Shown: positions 43,624 through 53,492, counted from the first letter of the stretch. The stretch: DNA of 64,000 nt from Bacteroidales bacterium (GCA_024709145.1 JANJXG010000008.1:1-64000); one strand, 5' to 3'. The notes: a model not told the origin generated them from the letters alone. A program made the numbers and translations.

Positions 43624-45750
43624 TTATTCTGTTTCTGATTTTTCTGATTTGAGCAAGGGAAGCCTCGCGATAAACTGCTCCTTGCTTTTCACGAATTCGG
43701 GTTGTTGATCCGATACCAGGGCATATCTCCGCGAAATGTTTTCGAGTCCGACACCGGTTGAAACCAGTTTTGTTTCGCGCAGATGCAGGTTGTTGATGAT
43801 GTTCAGGCGCAGCTGATCATCTACGAAAATATCGATTTTCAAAGGCTGGGCCTTTGAGAACGTATTGTGCTTAATGGCGTTTTCAATGATAAGCTGTATG
43901 GCGATGGGCAGAATCTGATAATCGTGGAAGACCTTGTCGATCTGAATGCTGACGATAAGTTTTTTCATAAACCTGATTTCCAGCAGGAAGAGATAAGCTT
44001 TCAGAAATTCCAGTTCGGTACTGAGGTTTACGAGGTCTTTTTCTTTGTTTTCGAGAACATAGCGATACACCTTTGACAAGCGCTCGGTGAAAGCCTCCGC
44101 CAGATCGGGATCCACTTTGATGAGTGAAGTGAGCACATTGAGGCTGTTAAAAAGAAAATGAGGATTAACCTGTTGTTTCAGAACCTCAAACTGCGACTGA
44201 AGGTTTTCTTTCTGCACCTTGAGCAGCAGGGTGTTGGCTTCGGTAAGCTGTTGGGTACGTTCGGCCACACTTTGTTCAAGGGTGTTATTGATTCGTTCGA
44301 GTTCGTCCTTGGCCCTGAGGAGTTTCTCTTCCTGTTTTTTTCGTTCGGAGATGTCAACGATGATCCCTCTTCGGCCAACGATCGTGCCCTGCTTCACGAT
44401 AGGATTGCCAAACACCATCACAGGGCATAAAGTACCGTCAGCTTTGATAGCAGTAAACTCACCCGGTTCGGAATCGATGCCCTCTGCCGACTTCCTGAAA
44501 CTTTCGATGATCTGTGGGCGATCGGCTTCGATGAAACAGTCGAGCGACGATTGTTTCACACCGGGTTCTGTGGGCAAGGGACCAAAGAAAGCATCCCCGG
44601 CCTTGTTGCTCAGCAACACTTCGCCCTGCAGATTGAGTTCAAATACAGGTTGTGGCAAAAGATCGAGCAGGTCTTTGTACTTCCTTTCGCTTTCGCGTAC
44701 CTCAGCCTCAGCCAGTTTCTGCCATGTAATGTCGTTGATGATGCCGTCGAGCCACACAATCTCACCTTTCTCATTGTAAATTCCCTTGCCGTTTTCGCTT
44801 ACCCACACTTCAGCTCCATCCCTGTGCAAAAGCCTGTATTCAAATTCATATGGACGTTTTCCTTCGATGGCTTCACGTATTTTTGCGTCGCAGAAACTGC
44901 GGTCAGCAGGATGAATGATATCGGCAAAGGATAAGCTGGCATTATCAGTCAAATCAGTGGCATGATAACCTGAAATGTCAAAAATCTTTTCGCTGATATA
45001 TTTCATCGTATAATGTTCGTCGTAACAGCAGCGGTAGGCCGAGCCTGACAAGTTGGAAAGCAGGCTGTTAAGTTGCTCGCGGCTTTCGTTGAGCTGTCTG
45101 CTTACCGCCTCTCTTTTTCTAATCTCTTCTTCGAGATGGGCATTGAGTTTTTTCTCCTGTTCGATAAGTTGAGCGGCATGGCTGTTTTTTTCTTCTTCCA
45201 TCTTCACCTGCGCCTCCACCATGGCCCGATGGGCTGCTTCGAGCGACAATGCCATTTGCAGTTCCTCCGATTTAACTTTTTCACGGGTGCTGTCGTCAAG
45301 GTAATGCCAGGCTTCAAGGATAGACATAAAAAAAGCATTCACCACACAGTATATCAGCATGTTGTTAAACAATACATTTGACAACGCCTGCCTGTAGGCA
45401 CTCACCCAGTGAGCAAAAAGGGTGATCAAAGTGGAAACTGTGCTTGCAATGAGGATGGTAAACAGCAATTGAACTGCAATTCTTTTCAAAGGTTGCCTGC
45501 GCCATGGCAGGTGCCTGTTCAGGTATTGAATAGCCCCCAGATCGGGATATGCGATGGCGAAACCTGCGATCAGGCTGTAAAAAATACCGAACACCAGGCG
45601 TCGCAAAAATTCATCGCTTCCACTGAGTTCATGATAGCCGCTGTAGTGATTGTAAGTGATTACAACCAGCTGAAGTACTACAGCCATTCCAAACACCAAT
45701 CTGAGTAACTTGCTGAATGGAAAGTTTTTATGTGTTTGACCCAAAACCAT
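43624..45750 (-). CDS. LytS-type sensor histidine kinase with two PAS domains
   Basis: About 708 residues from the ATG at 45750, preferred because the first membrane helix follows at the usual distance; the open frame extends to 45873 and overlaps the hydrolase gene. Four membrane helices (about 15-35, 50-72, 90-115, 125-150), a coiled coil (about 160-225), two PAS domains (about 230-350 and 360-485) and a His_kinase domain with QVNPHFLFNSLN near 535, LIIENAIKHN near 620 and STGVGLENISRRY near 665. The His in NPHFLFN is the phosphorylated residue. Partner of the LytTR regulator. Confidence 0.92.
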   Translation of the reverse strand: MVLGQTHKNFPFSKLLRLVFGMAVVLQLVVITYNHYSGYHELSGSDEFLRRLVFGIFYSLIAGFAIAYPDLGAIQYLNRHLPWRRQPLKRIAVQLLFTILIASTVSTLITLFAHWVSAYRQALSNVLFNNMLIYCVVNAFFMSILEAWHYLDDSTREKVKSEELQMALSLEAAHRAMVEAQVKMEEEKNSHAAQLIEQEKKLNAHLEEEIRKREAVSRQLNESREQLNSLLSNLSGSAYRCCYDEHYTMKYISEKIFDISGYHATDLTDNASLSFADIIHPADRSFCDAKIREAIEGKRPYEFEYRLLHRDGAEVWVSENGKGIYNEKGEIVWLDGIINDITWQKLAEAEVRESERKYKDLLDLLPQPVFELNLQGEVLLSNKAGDAFFGPLPTEPGVKQSSLDCFIEADRPQIIESFRKSAEGIDSEPGEFTAIKADGTLCPVMVFGNPIVKQGTIVGRRGIIVDISERKKQEEKLLRAKDELERINNTLEQSVAERTQQLTEANTLLLKVQKENLQSQFEVLKQQVNPHFLFNSLNVLTSLIKVDPDLAEAFTERLSKVYRYVLENKEKDLVNLSTELEFLKAYLFLLEIRFMKKLIVSIQIDKVFHDYQILPIAIQLIIENAIKHNTFSKAQPLKIDIFVDDQLRLNIINNLHLRETKLVSTGVGLENISRRYALVSDQQPEFVKSKEQFIARLPLLKSEKSETE

Positions 45751-45850
45751 CTTGCCTGCTTTGATAAAATTTTGAATAAAAGTACAGAAGCTCTGCCAGA
45801 TAAAAAAACATAAAGCACTGAAGGTGTTAAAATAAAGGCCGGAGGTGTTT

Positions 45851-47017
45851 TTAATCTGCCTGAACATGATCATTCAATTGTTGAGCGTTGACGTCAGCAA
45901 GGGTTGTTTTGCCACATAACACATCCTTTTCGATCACCATCCTGAAGTGTTCCGGGTCTTCAAACAAAGGACCATGCGCTGCATTATCAAAAGTGTAAAA
46001 GCCTTTCAACGGTGCTTTCAGCCGTTGCAGATAAGCTCGCGACAGCCCGGTATTCACGGTGTAGTCATACAAACCGCCAAAAAAGTAAACCGCTACGTTC
46101 AAGGACGGGTAACAGGCCTCAAAATCTGTTGTCAATGTTGCTGATTTGAGTTTTGTTCGGGGCAAAAGCAGCAGTTTGGCTTTCCAGATGGCTGTTTTCT
46201 CCGCGATTGTGTAGGCACGGCAACGCCACACGGCCAGAAAGATGTCGTTGAAAACCGATTTCATCTGCCGCATGGTTCCAACACCCAGCCGGTGCATCGC
46301 CTCGTCGCGCGCGGAAGACTGATAATAGGCAGCCATGTCAGCTGAATCCCTGAGACCTTTATAACGCGCAAGTTTTTTATGAAGCGCAGGCATTTTTTTC
46401 TCTTTCAGCTGTTGCATCATCCAATCGTATCCAATTTTCTCCGACTCATACTGTCGGGTTAGCTGGCCCATCGCCAGGTATGCATGAAAAAGTTCGGGGG
46501 CTTTTTGGAGCAGTGGTAAGGCGATGGCTGTGCCTCCCGACCAGGCAAGGAGGTAGATTTTTTCCTTAGCAAAGCGCCTGCGCAGGTAATTCGTTACTTC
46601 CAGCGCGTCGGCAGCGAGCTGTTCCAACGTCAGGCTTTCCGGATCAATTGTGGCATCATACGAAAGTCCGCAGCCGCGCTGTTCCCAGTAGCAGACTGTA
46701 AAATAATCTTCCAGTCCGGGATTGTATGCTTCAATCAGGAAATAGTTGGGAAATCCCGGCCCGCCGTGTATGAAAAGCAAGACAGGACGTGCGGAATCCT
46801 TCGTCCGGATAAACATGCCCTGACGCGAACCACCGATCGGAACGAAAACCTTCTCAGAGATACTTCCGGCTATGAGCTGACCTTGCTTGTCGGTGAGTGC
46901 CTGTGGCTTGCCAGGACTCATCCGCCACAGCCTAAGAACCGGCAGTACAAAGAGAATGATGAGAATCAGCAGCGAAACTACCATACTTTTTACTTTTATA
47001 TGTTGCGTTACTTTCAT
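45851..47017 (-). CDS. membrane-anchored alpha/beta hydrolase (S33 peptidase-like)
   Basis: Protein of 388 residues with one N-terminal membrane anchor (about 12-30) and an alpha/beta-hydrolase domain. The oxyanion-hole block FIHGGPGFPNY lies near 80, the nucleophile elbow is LLAWSGGTAIAL near 155 (Ala in place of the first Gly of G-x-S-x-G), and the catalytic His is in NAAHGPLFEDP near 355. HGGPG is typical of proline iminopeptidases and related S33 enzymes; other ester or amide substrates are possible. It lies 13 nt after the DUF2141 gene. Confidence 0.87.
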   Translation of the reverse strand: MKVTQHIKVKSMVVSLLILIILFVLPVLRLWRMSPGKPQALTDKQGQLIAGSISEKVFVPIGGSRQGMFIRTKDSARPVLLFIHGGPGFPNYFLIEAYNPGLEDYFTVCYWEQRGCGLSYDATIDPESLTLEQLAADALEVTNYLRRRFAKEKIYLLAWSGGTAIALPLLQKAPELFHAYLAMGQLTRQYESEKIGYDWMMQQLKEKKMPALHKKLARYKGLRDSADMAAYYQSSARDEAMHRLGVGTMRQMKSVFNDIFLAVWRCRAYTIAEKTAIWKAKLLLLPRTKLKSATLTTDFEACYPSLNVAVYFFGGLYDYTVNTGLSRAYLQRLKAPLKGFYTFDNAAHGPLFEDPEHFRMVIEKDVLCGKTTLADVNAQQLNDHVQAD

Positions 47018-47030
47018 TGCAGCTCTTTCA

Positions 47031-47447
47031 TCAAAGCTGATAAAGGTTCAGCCTGATTTTTTGACGGGCACCACCAATGTCAAGCTGATGTTTTTCAAAG
47101 ACACCGGGAAAACCCCCGGCGTTGTAATTGCTGAAACCAAATTTTTCGACCGGAATCCCGATCAGGTTGGTATCAGCTTTGCCATTGCCATTGCGATCCT
47201 GGAAAACAGTGAAAACATATTTTCCGGGCTTTAGACTGATGGTTGTGACTACTGGTATGCGATCCGACGCCAGCTCGTAGGCTGCAAAAACCTTTTTTTG
47301 CCCGTAATCGGCTGCATTACTGAACACTGAGAGCAATACCTTACCGTCGCGGAGGCCGGCATTCAAGATGGTAATCTCCACCTCTGTCTGCGAAAACGCA
47401 GAAGTCAGCCAAAGCAAGTTTACAAAAGCTGCGAATATCCATTTCAT
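47031..47447 (-). CDS. DUF2141 secreted protein
   Basis: Protein of 138 residues with a signal peptide (1-19, ending SAFSQ). The mature part matches the DUF2141 pattern: VEITILNAGLRDGKVLLSVF (key residues N, G, L-S-V-F), SLKPGKYVFTVFQDRNGNGK and GIPVEKFGFSNYN. It is a small beta-sandwich of unknown function in the periplasm or outside. Clustered with the hydrolase, ferredoxin-like protein and TonB-dependent receptor, all on the minus strand. Confidence 0.9.
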   Translation of the reverse strand: MKWIFAAFVNLLWLTSAFSQTEVEITILNAGLRDGKVLLSVFSNAADYGQKKVFAAYELASDRIPVVTTISLKPGKYVFTVFQDRNGNGKADTNLIGIPVEKFGFSNYNAGGFPGVFEKHQLDIGGARQKIRLNLYQL

Positions 47448-47458
47448 AGGCCTTTGGT

Positions 47459-48259
47459 TTAATAAAGTGAGGTTCGGTTTTTATGTCGTTTTGCTACGCC
47501 GATGGCATCGCGCCAGCCGTAGTGCAGGCTGATGGCCCGCTGCGGACAATTGTCGGCACAAAGACTGCAAAGACTACAGTCGTTTTCCATTTCGGGCCAG
47601 GCTTTCTGGTTTACAAGCGTGATCAGGCCTAGCGGACAAAGTTGTGCGCACTTGCCACATCCATTGCAACGCTGATGGTTGAAAGTGACCCTGTCGCCTG
47701 CCAGCACAACCGTCCGGCCCTGTTCCATCACGACATAGCTGTTTGTAACCCCATCCTTAACAGGACGTTTTTCACTGACAGTCGAATAAAGGTCGGTGAG
47801 GGCATAGTGAGGCATGATTTTCAGGACAAAGCGGGCAGCCTTTTTCAGGTCGTTTTCATCGGGGCGGCCTTTGTTGCCCCCACCAATGATCACCCAGGGG
47901 CCTGTTTCGTCGAAAGCCCTCACTGAAAACTCGCCTTTAATCTGCTTATTCTTTTGAACCAGAGCAGCTTTCAGCCGACTATGGTAGTTGGCCGGAAAGG
48001 GATTTCCACGGCTCGAGAAAACAAACACCTCCTGAGGAGAGGCTGAAAGTTTGTCTACAACCTCAAAAATTGCCGGATGATGACTTCCAAAGTAGATACC
48101 CGAACCCAGACCAATGGTGTCAAAGCTATCCAGGCTCATATGTAAGGCCTCTTGGGCAGACACCAGCCTGCAGCCAAGGGCCTGTGCCATACTTCGTGCA
48201 ATCCGGTAAGTGTTGTGGTGGTATACTGATTCACAGACAATGAGGCATTTCGTGTTCAT
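47459..48259 (-). CDS. EFR1-family flavodoxin-ferredoxin protein
   Basis: Protein of 266 residues. An N-terminal flavodoxin-like domain (about 1-150) starts CLIVCESVYHHNTYRIA, with GLGSGIYFGSHH near 50; the C-terminal part holds two 4Fe-4S clusters with CNGCGKCAQLCP near 200 and CSLCSLCADNCP near 228. Such proteins shuttle low-potential electrons in the cytoplasm. The FMN-phosphate loop is less canonical than in true flavodoxins. The receptor gene lies 38 nt upstream on the same strand, which suggests reduction of an imported metal complex; this is inference. Confidence 0.9.
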   Translation of the reverse strand: MNTKCLIVCESVYHHNTYRIARSMAQALGCRLVSAQEALHMSLDSFDTIGLGSGIYFGSHHPAIFEVVDKLSASPQEVFVFSSRGNPFPANYHSRLKAALVQKNKQIKGEFSVRAFDETGPWVIIGGGNKGRPDENDLKKAARFVLKIMPHYALTDLYSTVSEKRPVKDGVTNSYVVMEQGRTVVLAGDRVTFNHQRCNGCGKCAQLCPLGLITLVNQKAWPEMENDCSLCSLCADNCPQRAISLHYGWRDAIGVAKRHKNRTSLY

Positions 48260-48297
48260 AATATAGGTTATAAATCATGTATTTTGGGAAAATCAAT

Positions 48298-50712
48298 TTA
48301 TTTTGAGCTTCTGTCACGTTCTTCTTTGGAGGAAGTGGCGCGGTTGGCGCGGGTTTTGAACTCACTTTTTCCAAAACGGTAACTGAACGGCAGCTGCAGC
48401 CGGCGGGTCTCTGCCAGGGTCATCACATCAAGTTCGAGGTTGCCGTATTGCGCCAACACACCCGTTGAACCGGTTTTAAACAGATCGCTTACCGATAGCC
48501 TGAGAACACCCTGCCCGTTGAGCACCTGCATTTGCATTCCCAGATCGATGGTGTAAAATGGCTTGAGAAGAAAATTCCCATTCAGTTGCTTTGAAACATA
48601 TTTGCCGTTCACTTCCAGGCTGATCTGCCGGGGCAAAGTAAAACTGTTGTTAAGGTTGCCAATGAAGCCCCAGCTGCTGAGTTGGCCGCCGATCGATTCC
48701 CTTGCCTTCACTTCCTTGTAAATGGCGACAGCAGTACCACCAAGTCGCCACCACCGCGCAGGCTGAAGCTGAACGGTTTCACTCAGGTTGACATCCACTG
48801 TATTGCCAAAATTTTCCGTGATTTGATAAGCTTCTCTGGTTTCATCATCCTGATAGATCACCTCAGTAAACAGATCGGTGGAATAATTGTAACCCAGGGT
48901 GGTAAACACCTTTCCTTTCCAGGCATGGTTCAACGACAGCGCCTGCGTAAACTGCGGCTTCAACCCGGGGTTTCCAAGGTTGTAGGTATAGGGATCCATC
49001 ATCCATTTAAAGGGATTCAAAGCATGGTAGTTTGGCCTTCCGATACGGTAACTGTAGCGGAAACCCAGGGTTTGCTCCGGTGCCAGCTGCTGCTGTAAAA
49101 AAACCGACGGGAAAACATTGACATAACTGTTTTTGTCAATTTGGTCCGTTGAAACAGAATTTCCTTCCGAGAAGGTATTTTCAACCCTGAGACCCAGTTG
49201 AACTATTGTTGATTGAATCTGCGCGCGGCCACTGACATAAGCTGCCTGAATAACTTCATCATACAAAAATTTGTCTTGTTGATCCAGGTATCCGAACATC
49301 GATGACTTGCTATCAATGCTCACCCGGCTGCTTTTGATTCCCGCCTCGAAGAAATAGGTTTTGCTCAGCGGATGGGTGTAATCGGCTCTGGCCGAAAAAA
49401 TATCGATGGTATTCGCGTATAAACTTGTCAGGTAGGCTCTTTCGGGTATGTCAGAAGCAAGGTACTTGAAAAAGTCGCTGGTTTGGGTGGCATCCCCTTC
49501 AAAAAGGAAGCGGGCATAATCGGCATCCACAATCAGGCTTCGGCCCAGGGTATCGAGGTCCCATTTGTAATTGGCATTGAAGGTCATGTTTTGCCAGGCC
49601 ATCAGCCTGTTGGCAGAACTTATCACCGAAGAATCTACTGCATGATCGCTGTTTTTAAATGCTGTCAGGCCATCGTCCAGCATCCTGTTTGATCCCTTAT
49701 TGCCACTGAACATCAGGCTCACTACATGACTTTCGGCGAGATACCAGTCGGCACCCAGTTTGTAATTGTGGGCATCACCATTGCTATTGCTTTCGTTCGA
49801 CATCAGGGTGAACTGACCAGGGTCTTCATCATTTCGAAAGCGTCGGATGCCTTCCATTTTGTACCAGCCTTTCCAGTCGTAGAAAGCATAATTTCCATAC
49901 ACATTCATTTTACCGAAATTCATATTCAGGTCGGCGCCGGCATTGCCACCCAGGCTGCGCGTGAGGGTGGCACCTGCATTCACGCTGCCATTGAAGCCCG
50001 GTGCTTTGCTGTGCTTTGTTTTGATGTTGATGATGCCCGAATTGCCTTCAGCATCATACCGAGCCGAGGGATTTTCGATGATTTCGATGCTTCTGATATG
50101 CTTTCCAAGCATCCCTTTGAGGATCGGCGCCAATTCTTTACCCGAAACCCGTGTAGGTTTTTCATCAATCATAATCACCACACCTTGCATACCTTTCAGC
50201 GTGATGTTGTCGTTGTTGTCGATGTCAACACCGGGCGATTTCTTCAGAATCTCATACACTGTCTCTGACGAAGAAACGATGGAAGCATTAGGGTTTACGA
50301 TCGTTTTATCCACTGCCTGCTCAACAAAAGCATATTTTCCCTTCACAACAGCCTCCTGCAGCTGCTGACTCGTTTCTTTCAGCATCACCTTTTTCTCAAC
50401 GATTCTGTGCTCGTTGTCAAGTATTACAGGCTCCGATTCTGAAGTCTCATAACCAAGCATGCGCACCGACAGAAGGTATTCGCCAAAAGCTACCCCCTCC
50501 ATCACAAAGTTTCCATCACCATTGCAAACGCTGCCTCTGGCAATTTCACCCGTTTTGGGATGAATGAGCACGGCAGTGGCATATTCCACCACCTGATTTT
50601 TTGTATCGGTAACCCTTCCTTTCACGATACCGCCATCTGCCTGTACATATTGGGAGGTCGTAAAAAGGATGATTACACAAAGGATCATGGTCTTCATTTC
50701 AATTGCTTTCAT
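48298..50712 (-). CDS. TonB-dependent outer-membrane receptor
   Basis: Protein of 804 residues (an ATG five codons in, at 50697, may be the true start as it fits the signal peptide best). Signal peptide about 1-25, a carboxypeptidase-regulatory-like domain (about 28-110), a plug domain (about 120-225, containing NPSARYDAEGNSGIINIKTK, key residues R-Y-D-A-E-G-N-S-G-I-I-N) and a long barrel. The block GIINIKTK marks the outer-membrane beta-barrel (CirA/FecA-like) subgroup rather than SusC. Ligand unknown; an iron or other metal complex fits the redox neighbour. Confidence 0.92.
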   Translation of the reverse strand: MKAIEMKTMILCVIILFTTSQYVQADGGIVKGRVTDTKNQVVEYATAVLIHPKTGEIARGSVCNGDGNFVMEGVAFGEYLLSVRMLGYETSESEPVILDNEHRIVEKKVMLKETSQQLQEAVVKGKYAFVEQAVDKTIVNPNASIVSSSETVYEILKKSPGVDIDNNDNITLKGMQGVVIMIDEKPTRVSGKELAPILKGMLGKHIRSIEIIENPSARYDAEGNSGIINIKTKHSKAPGFNGSVNAGATLTRSLGGNAGADLNMNFGKMNVYGNYAFYDWKGWYKMEGIRRFRNDEDPGQFTLMSNESNSNGDAHNYKLGADWYLAESHVVSLMFSGNKGSNRMLDDGLTAFKNSDHAVDSSVISSANRLMAWQNMTFNANYKWDLDTLGRSLIVDADYARFLFEGDATQTSDFFKYLASDIPERAYLTSLYANTIDIFSARADYTHPLSKTYFFEAGIKSSRVSIDSKSSMFGYLDQQDKFLYDEVIQAAYVSGRAQIQSTIVQLGLRVENTFSEGNSVSTDQIDKNSYVNVFPSVFLQQQLAPEQTLGFRYSYRIGRPNYHALNPFKWMMDPYTYNLGNPGLKPQFTQALSLNHAWKGKVFTTLGYNYSTDLFTEVIYQDDETREAYQITENFGNTVDVNLSETVQLQPARWWRLGGTAVAIYKEVKARESIGGQLSSWGFIGNLNNSFTLPRQISLEVNGKYVSKQLNGNFLLKPFYTIDLGMQMQVLNGQGVLRLSVSDLFKTGSTGVLAQYGNLELDVMTLAETRRLQLPFSYRFGKSEFKTRANRATSSKEERDRSSK

Positions 50713-50740
50713 TTAGTGATTAAGTATTTGATTATGAGTG

Positions 50741-50771
50741 CAAAATTAATTCTGTCGAACTGCGGGAAAAA
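50741..50771 (-). promoter_or_regulatory. promoter candidate of TonB receptor operon
   Basis: On the minus strand TTTT (50768-50771) and TAATTTTG (50741-50748) with a 19-nt spacer; transcription would start about 25 nt before the ATG. Confidence 0.4.
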
Positions 50772-50992
50772 ATTCCGGATGCCGGGAGTGTCTTCCTTCT
50801 GGTTGAAAGCGACAAGGGGGCAGTTGAACGTGCAGAAGAAGTATGTTTCTAAACTCGATGCTGAAAGGAAACTGGTAGTGAAAAAAAGAAAAAAGGCGCG
50901 AACGCCTGAAAGCATGCCGGTAGTTCGGATTAAAGTATTGTTGAGGGCATCGTCAACACTGAGAATGCTGATAAGGAGGAGCTTGAAGGCAC

Positions 50993-51409
50993 TTAAAGAT
51001 TTGAAGACGGAAAAAATAAGTCGCGGAGCCTTAGGCCGCCTTTCCTTGCAAAATAAAAAGTCAGCAGAGCCAGCAGTCCGTCGATGATGCCCGTAAACCA
51101 AAATGTTGGCGGAAAATCTTCCACAAAAATCATAAAGTAGTAGAGGACAATCACATAAAACAGTCTTCCAAAAATCAGGCAACCCACATTAAGCGCGTAA
51201 TGCCTGATGTGACGCGAGGAAAGCAGCTGGAGCCAGGCAAAACAAAGGAAAAAAGATCCCAAAAAAACTGCGTAAAAGGGATCTGCAGGCGGGTTTTGAA
51301 TCAACCTGCCAGTGCCTATGGCAAAGATATAAAGCACTCCTGCCACAGTATCCCACAATCCACCGATGGCAAACACGATTGACAGCGGTTTTAGTTTATT
51401 GGTCTTCAT
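50993..51409 (-). CDS. four-helix membrane protein, unknown
   Basis: Protein of 138 residues with about four membrane helices (residues 8-30, 43-62, 70-92, 102-122) and a basic C-terminal tail. The N-terminal SIVFAIGGLWDTVAGV phrase and FWFTGIIDGLLALLTFYF near the end occur in small Bacteroidota membrane proteins of unknown role. It is 11 nt downstream of a larger membrane protein gene and is followed by 280 nt with no supported gene before the TonB receptor start. Confidence 0.75.
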   Translation of the reverse strand: MKTNKLKPLSIVFAIGGLWDTVAGVLYIFAIGTGRLIQNPPADPFYAVFLGSFFLCFAWLQLLSSRHIRHYALNVGCLIFGRLFYVIVLYYFMIFVEDFPPTFWFTGIIDGLLALLTFYFARKGGLRLRDLFFPSSNL

Positions 51410-51420
51410 CGGTTTCAGGC

Positions 51421-52647
51421 TTAGAAACGACTCAGTTGCAGCTTAAGCGAACCCTTTCCATCAAGACTGCGGTAGCCCAGTTTCCAATTGCCAGAAACAG
51501 CTTCAAACGTTTGGTCAATAGAGGCGGTGCCAGGTGTTTCGACTAGCTTTTCGAACACCACCTCGCCCGATGCATCGAGTAGTTCAACAACCACTGCACC
51601 TTCGCCTAGAGCAACCCAGCCGGACAGCTCAACAAGCGAATGATCGCTCCCGACATGCATCAGACACAGTCCACGACTGTTTTTCGCTATTTCTGAATCA
51701 AAACCAAACCGGATGTCGTCCTGCTTACGGCAGGATGCAAACAGAATCAGGATGCTGAGCAAAGCCGTCAGTCCGAATCCTTTGCGGCTGTTGAGCAGCA
51801 TAGCCGATAAAGCTCCAAAAAGCAACATGGAACTGGTGGTCTCGATAAAATGCGCGATCCTCACCGTTGCCGGAAAGAAAGGATTGGGCAGAATGATCTG
51901 AAATCCAAAGCCCCCAAACAGAAGGGCCAGAATCAGGATCTTTTTTCTTTGGCTGCATCCCAGCATCTGATGAAACAACCAGGCAGCCACACCAAAAAGG
52001 ATGCCTCTGAAATAATGAACTACCACAAATGTGGGATCGCTGATGTTTTTCAACATAGAGGCCACGAAACCGGCATCTTCGGCACTCCCGGAATAAAACA
52101 CCCTGGCAGCTTCAAACTGCCAGGCAATGAAATACCCGAAAAGGTTGTACAAAACAAAATAAAGTGAAGCTATCAGCAGGATTTTAGGGACTACCGGCAG
52201 CAGATGCCAGTCAAAATCTGCAGGTTTTCCATGCGACTTTAGCCTTCCTGATATCCACACCAGGAAAATGGTGTAAGCTCCGAAAGTTAAACAAAATCGT
52301 AAAAAAACACGGAGAAACTCATTCACACTAACCCCCTTGAAGGCATCACCCCAAAAAAGTGTCTCGAGAAGCCCCATCAGCGGGTACATCAGAAAATGGG
52401 CCATCAACAAGGGAAGCATCAAAACCATCCCGCTTTGGTTGCGGTGGCGCAGCAACAGAAAATAGGTCAACGCTACATAAAGCGCAAAAAGCAACAAAAG
52501 GGGGAAAAATCCCTGCATCTCCTCAGGCCTGATCTTACTAAGCACTGCCTCCGATACTGGCAGCAGGATGGTGGGAGTAATAAAAAAAACGATAAAAACC
52601 GAGGCCAGAAGGAAGATTTTTCCTGTTGTCAGTGCAATTTTTTTCAT
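51421..52647 (-). CDS. multi-helix membrane protein with C-terminal extracytoplasmic sandwich
   Basis: About 408 residues from the ATG at 52647; a longer frame from 52680 adds an unlikely polar leader. Eight or so membrane helices fill residues 1-310. The last helix ends in a lipobox-like LILFASC, after which about 95 residues form a predicted beta-sandwich (ending GSLKLQLSRF). The effect is of a polytopic membrane protein fused to a small lipoprotein domain. I do not recognise a family. It shares a transcript with the four-helix protein downstream. Confidence 0.72.
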   Translation of the reverse strand: MKKIALTTGKIFLLASVFIVFFITPTILLPVSEAVLSKIRPEEMQGFFPLLLLFALYVALTYFLLLRHRNQSGMVLMLPLLMAHFLMYPLMGLLETLFWGDAFKGVSVNEFLRVFLRFCLTFGAYTIFLVWISGRLKSHGKPADFDWHLLPVVPKILLIASLYFVLYNLFGYFIAWQFEAARVFYSGSAEDAGFVASMLKNISDPTFVVVHYFRGILFGVAAWLFHQMLGCSQRKKILILALLFGGFGFQIILPNPFFPATVRIAHFIETTSSMLLFGALSAMLLNSRKGFGLTALLSILILFASCRKQDDIRFGFDSEIAKNSRGLCLMHVGSDHSLVELSGWVALGEGAVVVELLDASGEVVFEKLVETPGTASIDQTFEAVSGNWKLGYRSLDGKGSLKLQLSRF

Positions 52648-52901
52648 GAGATTCGTTTGAGGGTTTGTATGTTGAAGCAATTCTTTTTTAAGAAAACGAA
52701 AGAACCCGGTAATTCGTCTGCCTTGTCGCCGGCATTAAATCAGGCACCCGGCTTTGGGATTGCAATAAGAATTTTTGTGTTGTGTTGCTAGTGATGGCCC
52801 ATTCGGTCAACCGGAATACCTGAACCGCAAGTGGTGTGGCATCGCTTCCGTTTTGCGGAAGGATGCAAAACCACGCACGTATTTCGACCAGTGATGTGGA
52901 T

Positions 52902-53492
52902 TCAGAAACGTTTGACAATACCAATCCGCAAGGATACGTAATTGTGCTTTAGTTCGGTGACACTGCTTTCCATCTTCAGGTCTCTGGTAAGTGCATTGAA
53001 TTTGATTCCGGGAGCAAGACTCCAGTTTTTGCCCAGGTTATAACTGATTCCGGCAGCCAATTGATAACCAAAACCATGTCCTGTATCGCCCACGATGTCT
53101 CCCTGAGCACGCTCGATCTCGATGTGATTGTAGAGGGCTCCTGCGCGCAGATCATACGACAGCGGCCCGCCTGAGATGGGATGCAGATACTGAACACCAA
53201 GCACATAGCCCGTTTCTTCAAAACTGGTTTTTTCGCCGGCGAACGACTCATCCGAACCAAATCGGTTCCAGCCCCATCCGGCATATATGCCGGCGAAAGG
53301 TGCGATTCGGTAGTGAAATGTACCTTCAAATCCAAAGCCAGGCCTGAGTTCAGCCTTGCCGGGCTTGCTCGTTGCCAGCGATGCGCCTCCGGACAGCTCA
53401 AAGGCAAAACGTTTTTTGTTGGGTTGAGCCATCAGTGTATTTAATGACAAAAGGGTCAGCAACAGGGCTGTAAAGAATGTTTTTGTTTTCAT
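52902..53492 (-). CDS. small outer-membrane beta-barrel protein
   Basis: From the ATG at 53492 the protein has 196 residues with a signal peptide (1-22, ending TLMAQ). The mature part begins KRFAFELSGGASLA and shows eight amphipathic strands, ending SLRIGIVKRF with a C-terminal Phe, as expected for OmpA/OmpX-type eight-stranded barrels (OMP_b-brl class). It is monocistronic, with 220 nt of non-coding sequence downstream. Function unknown. Confidence 0.82.
   Translation of the reverse strand: MKTKTFFTALLLTLLSLNTLMAQPNKKRFAFELSGGASLATSKPGKAELRPGFGFEGTFHYRIAPFAGIYAGWGWNRFGSDESFAGEKTSFEETGYVLGVQYLHPISGGPLSYDLRAGALYNHIEIERAQGDIVGDTGHGFGYQLAAGISYNLGKNWSLAPGIKFNALTRDLKMESSVTELKHNYVSLRIGIVKRF

Noticed and set aside
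50709-51182. Overlapping frames on both strands between the TonB receptor and the four-helix protein
   Set aside because: They contradict one another and overlap the four-helix gene in another frame; no motif, signal or start context supports either.
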